A stretch of 34,004 bases of DNA, taken from Candidatus Berkelbacteria bacterium (GTDB lineage Bacteria > Patescibacteriota > UBA1384 > 2-12-FULL-50-11). Position numbers and translations under genes: made by a program. Position 1 is the first letter of the stretch, and each line of letters starts with the position of its first letter. Below the pieces are notes generated by a model that ran no database searches, had not been told where the DNA came from, and saw only the letters and a program-made list of their open reading frames with translations. Where the stretch lies: positions 1 through 34,004 of the forward strand of contig JAUSEP010000037.1 of the NCBI GenBank assembly GCA_030650195.1, written 5' to 3'. Shown here one piece after another: positions 27,401-34,004 of this stretch.

Positions 27401-29002
27401 AAAATGCATCGTCAAGCGGCTTACGCCATTAATGAGGCAAACTGCCCGGATAACCTACTCGTTGCGGCTAGACAGGATTGGGACGAAGCAGTTGCATTAG
27501 GGGAGCAGTTCGGGTACCGCAATAGCCAGGCCACGGTAATTGCCCCGACTGGCACCATAGGGCTTCTACTTGACTGTGACACAACGGGAATTGAACCAGA
27601 TTTCGCCTTAGTTAAGTTTAAAAAGTTAGCTGGTGGTGGATCGATGAAAATTGTCAACAATGCCGTTAAACAAGCCTTAAGCAATCTTGGCTATAACCAA
27701 GACCAACAACAAGAAATTATAGATTACGCCCTTGGGGTTGGAAGATTTATCGAAACAACGCCGATCAACCGTTCTAGCCTATCCTCTAAAGGCTTAACTC
27801 CTGATGAGATAGATAGGGTTGAGAAAACCTTGGCTGCCGCTTTTGATATTAGCTTCTCCTTTAACAGAATGGTGTTAGGAGATGACGTCTTCGACCGTCT
27901 CGGTATCACTCAAGAAGAAGAGAAGCGACCAAGCTTCTCGTTACTCGGTAAATTAGGCTTTACTGAAGACGAAATCTTTAAAAGTAACTTGGTCGTCTGT
28001 GGCTCTCAAACCCTAGAAGGAGCACCGCATCTGAAAGCTGAACATCTGCCAGTCTTTGACTGTGCCAATCGTTGTGGACCAACTGGAACCCGTTTCATTG
28101 AACCGCTTGCTCATGTGCGGATGATGGCCGCCGTTCAACCGTTTATCTCTGGCGCCATCTCTAAGACCATTAACTTACCCAACGAAGCAACGCTACAGGA
28201 TGTTGAACAAGTTTATGCCGAATCTTGGAAGCTTGGTTTAAAAGCCTTAGCTCTTTACCGAGATGGCTCGAAACTGTCTCAGCCCCTAAATACTAAGAAG
28301 GATAGTGTCGAGGGCCAGACTGAAGTTGTTGAGAAAATTGTTGAGAAAGTTATTTACGCGCCTAAGCGCCGCCGTTTGCCTGACGAGCGTCGATCGATTA
28401 CCCACAAGTTTCAGATCGCTGGACACAAAGGATTCATTACCGTTGGTTTATATGAAGACGGTAAGGCGGGGGAGATCTTCGTAACGATGGCCAAACAGGG
28501 TAGCACGATCTCCGGTTTAATGGACGCTTTTGCTAAATCCGTCTCAATCGGTCTCCAGTACGGCGTTCCTTTAACAATGGTGGTTCGACAGTTTGCTAAT
28601 AGTAGATTTGAGCCGTACGGTTTTACCACAAACCCTCAAATCAGAATTGCTAAGTCCATTATTGATTATATAGCTCGTTACATTGGTATTAAGTTCCTTA
28701 GTCCAACCGAACAGGAAGAACTAGGAATCCGGGCTGACGCCGATGCTTCTAGTCTCCAAACTCAAATTGACTTTAATGAACCTGTAGTGGAACAGCCTAT
28801 TGTCAATAACGGAAGTCAAGTCGACGACCAAGCATCACCGCAATTAACACCAACCGAGGCGGAAGAGAAATCTATCACTTCGCCTAACGTCCAGGCTCAA
28901 ACAGACTCACCTGCGTGTCCTAACTGTGGCTCTATAACTTTCAAGACTGGCACGTGCTATACCTGTTTAAGCTGTGGTTCAACAACCGGCGGTTGTAGCT
29001 AG
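24437..29002 (+). CDS. nrdJ: Adenosylcobalamin-dependent (class II) ribonucleotide reductase with intein
   Basis: FNSPVWFNCGLY, FKFGSGTGANYSRLRS, NASNPC//SEYMFLDSTSCNLASINL, C-terminal CPNCGSITFKTGTCYTCLSCGSTTGGCS; SD aaaggaggg. Confidence 0.95.
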   Translation: MAKKEKNERLSEIALKPVEISAELPEKDNVGKKLGLKVSRRFTKPGENVFDTVQWDKRTTTISDEKGNVISQITDVEVPTTWTQLATDILAYKYLRKAGVPTKEGREVSLKQAVYRIAHTIADFGEKFNYFATDEDRVNFEEDLTHILVNQKAAFNSPVWFNCGLYHQYKIAGSGGSFYWDFQQEKVIETKDSYRNPQCSACFILSVEDSLDGIFNLLKTESRVFKFGSGTGANYSRLRSKYERLSGGGTSSGMMSFLKVFDRAADAVKSGGTTRRAAKMVVVDMSHPEIEDFINWKVREEKKVLALIEAGYSTDFNGEAYHTVSGQNSNNSVRITDEFMEAVANDGEWTTRYVGNGEPHKTYKARDLMDQVAKAAWQCADPGVQFDTTVNKWHTCPNTDRINASNPCCITGDTLIAVADGRNAVPIKDLVDTEVPVYSHNHRTGKTTVARMWNIGIKRQNAPIYEVLLDDGTTFRATDDHLIMLRDGSYRMVRDLVAKDSLMPFHSKVLAPAKNRTKRRYFWSGQSWLPQYRAVWQYFNGKQPAGTHIHHQDFSALNDLIDNLLLLSMEDHQAIHRDSMLGDNNPARRLMNDQWRANIAEAVRGEKNGNFGHIHSQETREKMHQQAMLRWSQPEERQKSSENASRWMAAAKAEGRRVGRVPGQRFERCCPICRQNYLTARPEQIFCSVTCKLSPEGIQMYGPKIWEFNRGRHLTETQKAKLSVALKLVSDPIAKGRAAKVAHRNHILRAAKLLIDNNITPDLEDWDNFAEQARRLGASRVPRASIAKQYFINNKQFVEAATLNNHKVVSVNFAGYEHVYDGTVDQHHNFAILTSTTSSCVEGTSNYSGIFIHNSEYMFLDSTSCNLASINLVKFTDDKGNFDVEGYRHACKIMFIAQEIEVDLSSYPTEAITKNSHEYRPLGLGYANLGTMLMLKGVPYDSPEALATAGALSAIMTGHAYKTSAEMAAVKGAFEGFAKNRAPMLNVMKMHRQAAYAINEANCPDNLLVAARQDWDEAVALGEQFGYRNSQATVIAPTGTIGLLLDCDTTGIEPDFALVKFKKLAGGGSMKIVNNAVKQALSNLGYNQDQQQEIIDYALGVGRFIETTPINRSSLSSKGLTPDEIDRVEKTLAAAFDISFSFNRMVLGDDVFDRLGITQEEEKRPSFSLLGKLGFTEDEIFKSNLVVCGSQTLEGAPHLKAEHLPVFDCANRCGPTGTRFIEPLAHVRMMAAVQPFISGAISKTINLPNEATLQDVEQVYAESWKLGLKALALYRDGSKLSQPLNTKKDSVEGQTEVVEKIVEKVIYAPKRRRLPDERRSITHKFQIAGHKGFITVGLYEDGKAGEIFVTMAKQGSTISGLMDAFAKSVSIGLQYGVPLTMVVRQFANSRFEPYGFTTNPQIRIAKSIIDYIARYIGIKFLSPTEQEELGIRADADASSLQTQIDFNEPVVEQPIVNNGSQVDDQASPQLTPTEAEEKSITSPNVQAQTDSPACPNCGSITFKTGTCYTCLSCGSTTGGCS
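25661..26998 (+). other. Intein (446 aa) with HNH-type homing endonuclease, inserted in RNR
   Basis: Starts CITGDTLIAVADGRNAVPIKDLV, block B ATDDHLI, HNH-like HIHHQDFSALNDLIDNLLLLSMEDHQ, NUMOD3-like NGNFGHIHSQETREKM, block F HVYDGTVDQHHNFAIL, ends GIFIHN/S. Confidence 0.93.
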
Positions 29003-29006
29003 AACA

Positions 29007-29429
29007 ATGGAAACAGAAGTTAAAGACTTCCTAAACAACCAACGAGTTGGCTGTTTAGCGGTGGCTCTTGAAGATGGAACACCACATACGTCTGCTGTCC
29101 ATTTCTCGTGTGATGCAGAATGTCAAAGATTATTTTTCCAAGTAGGCAAAGAGTCTAGGAAGTTCAATGCTGTAAACGAACGAGGGAAGGCGAGAGCCTC
29201 CTTTACCATTGGTTTTAGCGAAAAAGAGTGGAAAACTTTGCAGATGGATGGTGACCTTCGGCTACTACGAGTCGACGAGGACGGGCAATTCCAGAAGATC
29301 CACTACTTAAAAAATCCTGAAGCTAAACAATACCGCGGAGAAGACACGGCATACCTAGTTTTTGAGCCAATTTGGTGGCGGTTTAGCGACTTTAGTGTTG
29401 GTGATCCTCCTCGAATAATCGGATCATGA
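29007..29429 (+). CDS. Pyridoxamine 5'-phosphate oxidase-like (flavin split-barrel) protein
   Basis: VKDFLNNQRVGCLAVALEDGTPHTSAVHFSCD...LFFQVGKESRKFNAVNERGKASFTIG-like pattern. Confidence 0.75.
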   Translation: METEVKDFLNNQRVGCLAVALEDGTPHTSAVHFSCDAECQRLFFQVGKESRKFNAVNERGKARASFTIGFSEKEWKTLQMDGDLRLLRVDEDGQFQKIHYLKNPEAKQYRGEDTAYLVFEPIWWRFSDFSVGDPPRIIGS

Positions 29430-29993
29430 GTGATGCCTATCTACACTAAAAAGGGGGACAGAGGAGAGACTGGCCTACCAGGGAAGAGAAGGTTGCCCAA
29501 AACAGACGAAATCTTTGAGTGTTTAGGCGCTCTCGATCAAACCAACGCATCTATCGGAGTAGCGCTTAGCTTTATAGATCAGAAAGAGGAGAAGGAGCTA
29601 GTTAAATTTTTGGAGCGACTTCAATGTGACCTACTGTCAGTCGGCTCTACCATCGCTGCTGAATCCCCAGGATCTAGCCAACTCCTACCGATTTTCAGTC
29701 AAAGGACTCTTGAGCTAGAGCACCAGATAGACCAATGGGACGCCCAACTACCAGAGCTAAAAAACTTTATTTTACCCGGTGGTTGCCAAGCCGCGGCTGT
29801 TATACACCTCACTAGAGTTACCGTTAGGCAAGCGGAGAGAGCCTTCCATCGTCTAGATTCCATCACAGGACTGGAGCCAATTGCCGTTTTTCTCAATCGT
29901 TTATCTGACTACTTTTTTCAATGCGCTCGCTACTTAAATATGCGCGCGAATAAACCTGACATTATCTGGAAAAGTAGCGACAATATCTATTGA
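29430..29993 (+). CDS. PduO-type cob(I)alamin adenosyltransferase
   Basis: IYTKKGDRGETGLPGKRRLPKTDEIFECLGALDQTNASIGVAL ... ILPGGCQAAAVIHLTRVTVRQAERAFH ... LNRLSDYFFQCARYLN. Confidence 0.92.
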   Translation: MMPIYTKKGDRGETGLPGKRRLPKTDEIFECLGALDQTNASIGVALSFIDQKEEKELVKFLERLQCDLLSVGSTIAAESPGSSQLLPIFSQRTLELEHQIDQWDAQLPELKNFILPGGCQAAAVIHLTRVTVRQAERAFHRLDSITGLEPIAVFLNRLSDYFFQCARYLNMRANKPDIIWKSSDNIY

Positions 29994-30018
29994 CTTGGTT
30001 AATAGCATTTGCTATATT
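29990..30018 (+). promoter_or_regulatory. Promoter TTGACT-N17-TATATT
   Basis: TTGACT 29990-29995, TATATT 30013-30018; overlaps the ATR stop codon. Confidence 0.75.
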
Positions 30019-30024
30019 GATGCC

Positions 30025-30205
30025 AACAATTTGGAGGTAGTAAAGTAGCCAAGTCTTTGGTGCGGCGGTGTCGAAAGGGTGTGCCCCCTCCCATCTCTTT
30101 CGATACCACTGTGCTAACGACTTTCCGACCAATCCTTCCCCATGCCCAGGTTGATGGAGCCTGTGACAAGCCCTAAGAAGCCGGAGAGGAGCCCTATCTT
30201 TTTGT
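30025..30205 (+). ncRNA. Structured ~180-nt RNA candidate (ncRNA or leader of 30234 gene)
   Basis: Consensus promoter, no ORF above 60 aa, 10-bp stem GTGTCGAAAG/CTTTCGATAC, end-pairing GGAGGTAG/CTATCTTT, T-tract. Confidence 0.5.
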
Positions 30206-30233
30206 GTCGACTTAGTATATTTTAGATTGACCG

Positions 30234-30785
30234 ATGCAAGATTTGCTTAAGAAACCAACAGCCCTAGCCATCAGCATCGGCTCTATAGCAGTACGCTTAT
30301 TACCACACCCTGGTAATATGACTCCATTGGGAGCAACGGCTTTGTTTGGTGGAGCAAAATTGGCTCGGCCGTGGAACTACCTCGCACCTTTGTTGGTGCT
30401 GTTTTTGACAGATATCTTCCTCGGTTTTCATGCTCTGATGCCGTACGTCTACGGCTGTTTTGTCTTAAGTGTTTTTCTGTCTGAAAAATTTCTTAAACAA
30501 TCTATCACTGTAAAAAAACTAATTATTCTTGCCAGCGCTAACGCTCTAGTCTTCTTTATCGTAACTAACTTCGCTGTTTGGCTAGAAGGGCGTCTCTACC
30601 CACCAACACTAACCGGATTAATAGAGTCCTACACTTTGGGTTTACCGTTCTTACGAAATATGTTGCTGGGTGATCTAGGTTACACGCTCGGTGTGTTTGG
30701 ACTCTACGCCTGGGCTGAAAAAACCTTACCGCTCCAACAATTTGACAAGACACTTGCAAGCTGGTTACTTAAGTCCGGTAGTTAA
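30234..30785 (+). CDS. DUF6580-like membrane protein (ECF S-component-like)
   Basis: RLLPHPGNMTPLGATALFGGAKLARPWNYLAPLLVLFLTDIFLGFH; multiple TM helices. Confidence 0.65.
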   Translation: MQDLLKKPTALAISIGSIAVRLLPHPGNMTPLGATALFGGAKLARPWNYLAPLLVLFLTDIFLGFHALMPYVYGCFVLSVFLSEKFLKQSITVKKLIILASANALVFFIVTNFAVWLEGRLYPPTLTGLIESYTLGLPFLRNMLLGDLGYTLGVFGLYAWAEKTLPLQQFDKTLASWLLKSGS

Positions 30786-30804
30786 ACTAGGAGGGCAATT
30801 AATA

Positions 30805-31086
30805 ATGCGTGAATCGGTAACTCTTTTTGATTTTTGGGCCGCTTGGTGCGGACCGTGTAAGGTAATGCATCCGATCGTTGAAGAACTTGAAAAAAATTTT
30901 GCTGGTAAGGTTAAGGTTGTTAAGGTTAACGTAGACGAACCGAACAACCAGGCGATGGTTGAACGGTACCAAGTTGGTGCAATGCCGACTTATATTATCG
31001 AGAAAAAAGGCCAGGTAGTTAACTCTTTTGTTGGTGCCCAAAGCAAAATCACCCTAGTAAACGCCCTTACTCGGGCTCTCGGCTAG
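30805..31086 (+). CDS. trxA: Thioredoxin
   Basis: FDFWAAWCGPCKVMHPIVEEL...VDEPNNQAMVERYQVGAMPTYII; SD aggaggg. Confidence 0.95.
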   Translation: MRESVTLFDFWAAWCGPCKVMHPIVEELEKNFAGKVKVVKVNVDEPNNQAMVERYQVGAMPTYIIEKKGQVVNSFVGAQSKITLVNALTRALG

Positions 31087-34004
31087 AATAAGGCGCAGAG
31101 TTCACAGCCGTGGTCGTATGAATCTCCGAGGTGGGGAAAGTCTTTTCGGGCTTGGATCTCGTGAAATGTTGCAACAATACTTTTTTCCAGCGCTGAGATT
31201 TCCTCGGCAGTTATCGTAAAAACTTCATCAGTAAATTTACCCGTATCGTCTACAGAGCTAACCGCTAGTTCCCTAACGTTAAAAGGGAAGATCCGGTCGT
31301 GTTTGGCAAGTAAGGCGTAGAAGGTGAGCTGCTGCTTAATCTCGCCGTCCGAGTCTTTTGTTGTTCCTTCGATCTGACCGCGAGTTTTCGGCTTGGACCC
31401 GGTCTTGTAATCTATAACTCTGACCGTTCGAGCAATCGGATCAATCGGGTCAATACGATCAAATTTCCCTGTCAGCCAAATATTATCCAACTCAACGTGA
31501 TGTGTGTAGAAGCTGTACTCAACGCCAACAGGCATTAACCAACTAACTGATTTTTGTTCGAAGTAGCTACTCAAAAGATCGCTACCCTTCTTAAGAGTTT
31601 GGTCTAGTTCTGTTCCAGTTAGCTCTCGCCTGATGGCTTCAATGAAGCCCTGGATTAGACGGTCTTTCCCCGGTTTGATTTTAGTTTGAGTGTATTGCTT
31701 GAAATAGAGTTCAAAAGCCTTATGAACAGCCGAGCCGTATTGAAGAGCAAAACTAGGTGGTTCTGGTAGTTTTAAAACGTTTCTTAGTAAATATCTTCGC
31801 GGACAGGCTAGGTAAGTTCGGTAATGAGTGTAGGAAAAAGGGGATTGGCTAATTTTTTCTTTTATATATCTGTCCTGCCTTTGGGTAAGAACGGTAGTAG
31901 ATACGGGTGTTAGTAAATCTATCAATAGTTTTTCGGCAGCCTTAGGGGCTAGATCAACTTCTTCTTTTTTTAGTAAGTCATCAACTTCTGTCACGAATTG
32001 GCTTGGTAGAGCTTCCAAACCATCATCCTTCGTTTTACTTAGGGTTAGAACCAATTCCTTTTTAGCCCGGGTCATACCGACGTAGAAGAGGCGTCGCTCA
32101 TCTTCTAGCTGATCTTCCTGCCAGTTTTTAACTTTGGCTATTTGACCTGGAAGCTTAATAACCGATCTGTTAGGGCGAACTTTCCAGGATTCTGCGCCAA
32201 CGTTAGCCATTATAACCGTGTCGAACTCGAGTCCTTTGGCACCATGAACCGTGGAAACCTGAACACCCTGGTTTTCGGGCGTGGCTCGACGAACGGAAAT
32301 TGTAATTTGGTATTCCTGAAGTAAATCGAAATACTCAACCAACCCCTTAACATTTAAATTAGGCCGTCGAGCAATGAGCTGCTTGGCTTTATCTAAAAAG
32401 GCGTGGATGATCTCTAGTCGATCAATTGTTCGATCGTCCTTCTTACCCGAAGTTAACGAGCAACGACTTATAATTAACAACAATAGTTCTAGTAGATACG
32501 TGGATCTCTGACTAACAACCAAAGATCGTAAGCTACTTGCGGCACGACTAACTCCTGGGAGGCGTCGCTGGGAAGTGAGCTCGTCGACCAAAGATCGATT
32601 GGACTTCCTTCCTCTCAATGCTTCAGAGATTTCGATTGCCGTTACCTCATCTTCAAGATAGGGGAGAGCCGCAAGGACGCGATAGCTATTAGTTGGCTCA
32701 TTAATCGCTCGTAGAATATTTAGAAGGCCTCGAATGATGGGCTCGCTTAATAAATCTGCTGATTGCGCTCCCGCTACAGACAACCCCAAAGACTGAGCGA
32801 CGTCACGGAATTCTTGCACTTCTTTGTTACTACGGAACAAGACCGCAATTTGGTCGGCATCTTGCCCGGTACGGATCTGCTTGTGGCAGTACTCGACGAT
32901 ACCAGAGTACTGGGCTTCACGAGTAGCAAAAGAGATTAGCCTGGGTGGACTAACCAGTTTCGAAGCAGCTTGTAGATTAGTTTTTACTTCTAAATACGAA
33001 GAGAGTTGTTGATGGTTATGGGCGATAAGCTTACTGGCACATTCAATAATTAATTTAGGGTTTCGGTAATTTGTCTTTAGGGAAATCACCTTAATGTCAG
33101 GATACCTCTTTGCAAAGTGAAGCATATTAGCCACTGACGCACCCTGGAACCGGTAGATAGCCTGTTTATCATCACCGACGACGAAGAGATTAGGTTTATC
33201 AAAAAAATCCGCTAGCGCTTCGATAAGAGCATTCTGGGCGTTGTTAGTGTCCTGGTACTCATCAACTAAAATATACTGATAGCGCTCCTGAAGATATTGC
33301 TTAATTTCGGGGGAGGTTGAAAGTGTTTGAAAGACAAAAAGGATCATGTCTTCGTAGTCGTAGAGCTGATTATCTAGCAGATGATTCTGATATTCTTGAT
33401 AAATAACTACTAACTCCTGAAGAATATCTGATTGTCTTTTAGCTGCTTCGACAGAGGCCTTGGTTGTTTTTTTTGATTCTGTTTTACTTATTGATAAAGC
33501 TAGTTTTTTAAGATTCTCGGGCGTAACTGCTTCTTGTTTTAAAGTTTTTATCGCTCCTATTATCGCTCTAACGTGATGATTGGGTACGCGGGCGGGACGC
33601 AATAAATCTAGTCCGGGGTGCTTTCGAACAATGTTGTCTATTATTTGGTAGGTTTCTAACTCATCAAGATTATTAGTAGTTGCAGGTAGCTCAAAAGCGT
33701 AAGGAAAGGTACTGATTACTTCATTTGCAAAACCATGAAAGGTACTAACTGTTACTTGGTAGGCATCGGGTCCAACAATGTCTATTAAACGCTGACGCAG
33801 AGCAGTGACTCCGGCTTCCGTAAAAGTAAGAGCGAGAATATTACGAGCACTAGCATGGCTCTTAGAGAGAATCTGACCAATTCGCAAGGCTACCACTTGG
33901 GTTTTTCCGGTACCTGGTCCAGCTAAAACCATTACTGGCCCTTCGATCGTTTCAACTGCCGTCTTTTGTTCCGGGTTTAGTTTGGCAAATTCTCGAGCAA
34001 ATTT
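31083..34004 (-). CDS. UvrD/PcrA-family ATP-dependent helicase with C-terminal PD-(D/E)XK nuclease domain (5' end outside window)
   Basis: VLAGPGTGKTQVVALRI, ILVDEYQDTNNAQ, VSTVHGAKGLEFDTVI, FYVGMTRAKKELVL; RecB-like VRVIDYKTGSKPK; reading frame stays open to the window edge. Confidence 0.92.
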   Translation of the reverse strand, partial: KFAREFAKLNPEQKTAVETIEGPVMVLAGPGTGKTQVVALRIGQILSKSHASARNILALTFTEAGVTALRQRLIDIVGPDAYQVTVSTFHGFANEVISTFPYAFELPATTNNLDELETYQIIDNIVRKHPGLDLLRPARVPNHHVRAIIGAIKTLKQEAVTPENLKKLALSISKTESKKTTKASVEAAKRQSDILQELVVIYQEYQNHLLDNQLYDYEDMILFVFQTLSTSPEIKQYLQERYQYILVDEYQDTNNAQNALIEALADFFDKPNLFVVGDDKQAIYRFQGASVANMLHFAKRYPDIKVISLKTNYRNPKLIIECASKLIAHNHQQLSSYLEVKTNLQAASKLVSPPRLISFATREAQYSGIVEYCHKQIRTGQDADQIAVLFRSNKEVQEFRDVAQSLGLSVAGAQSADLLSEPIIRGLLNILRAINEPTNSYRVLAALPYLEDEVTAIEISEALRGRKSNRSLVDELTSQRRLPGVSRAASSLRSLVVSQRSTYLLELLLLIISRCSLTSGKKDDRTIDRLEIIHAFLDKAKQLIARRPNLNVKGLVEYFDLLQEYQITISVRRATPENQGVQVSTVHGAKGLEFDTVIMANVGAESWKVRPNRSVIKLPGQIAKVKNWQEDQLEDERRLFYVGMTRAKKELVLTLSKTKDDGLEALPSQFVTEVDDLLKKEEVDLAPKAAEKLLIDLLTPVSTTVLTQRQDRYIKEKISQSPFSYTHYRTYLACPRRYLLRNVLKLPEPPSFALQYGSAVHKAFELYFKQYTQTKIKPGKDRLIQGFIEAIRRELTGTELDQTLKKGSDLLSSYFEQKSVSWLMPVGVEYSFYTHHVELDNIWLTGKFDRIDPIDPIARTVRVIDYKTGSKPKTRGQIEGTTKDSDGEIKQQLTFYALLAKHDRIFPFNVRELAVSSVDDTGKFTDEVFTITAEEISALEKSIVATFHEIQARKDFPHLGDSYDHGCELCALF

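Noticed and set aside
30025-30205. Cobalamin riboswitch
   Set aside because: ACCACTGTG partly resembles the GCCACUGU element and the context is B12-related, but the B12 box and GGUGAAA-type elements are missing by eye. A cmscan would settle it.
1-34004. CRISPR array, tRNA, rRNA, tmRNA or RNase P RNA
   Set aside because: No regularly spaced repeats and no recognisable cloverleaf/T-loop, tmRNA or RNase P motifs found by eye; a tRNAscan/Infernal run would be definitive.

Overview
The window reads as chromosomal DNA from a Patescibacteria/CPR-like bacterium (inferred from small genes, gene content and a compact RNR/FtsZ/NusA set; lineage not proven). TGA is used as a stop codon. Recognisable core genes: WecG/TagA C-terminus (partial), nusA, clpC, dinB, lexA, CCA-adding enzyme, DUF3048 protein, lytic transglycosylase, HIT protein, cytidine deaminase-like protein, class I methyltransferase, rpsU, yqeY, ybeY, ftsA, ftsZ, intein-containing class II (B12-dependent) ribonucleotide reductase, PduO-type adenosyltransferase, DUF6580-like membrane protein, thioredoxin and a UvrD/PcrA-type helicase-nuclease (partial). 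Between them lie ORFan/regulatory islets, including two LuxR-HTH solo regulators, that carry consensus TTGAC-N17 promoters and hairpin terminators. The strongest signals are: (1) a shared GTTC-N7-GTTC direct repeat placed identically between -35 and -10 of the dinB operon and lexA, i.e. a candidate SOS box, with an unusually long structured lexA leader; (2) three 11-bp-phased CCCGTA repeats just upstream of the RNR promoter; (3) two orphan ncRNA candidates with consensus promoters (15.78-15.92 kb on minus, 30.02-30.2 kb on plus); (4) an intein splitting the N-x-C-x-E catalytic motif of the RNR, next to a putative cobalamin module; (5) many -10 elements 6-7 nt upstream of ATG, implying leaderless mRNAs. 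No CRISPR array, rRNA or tRNA was recognised. All calls are by eye, without database searches.
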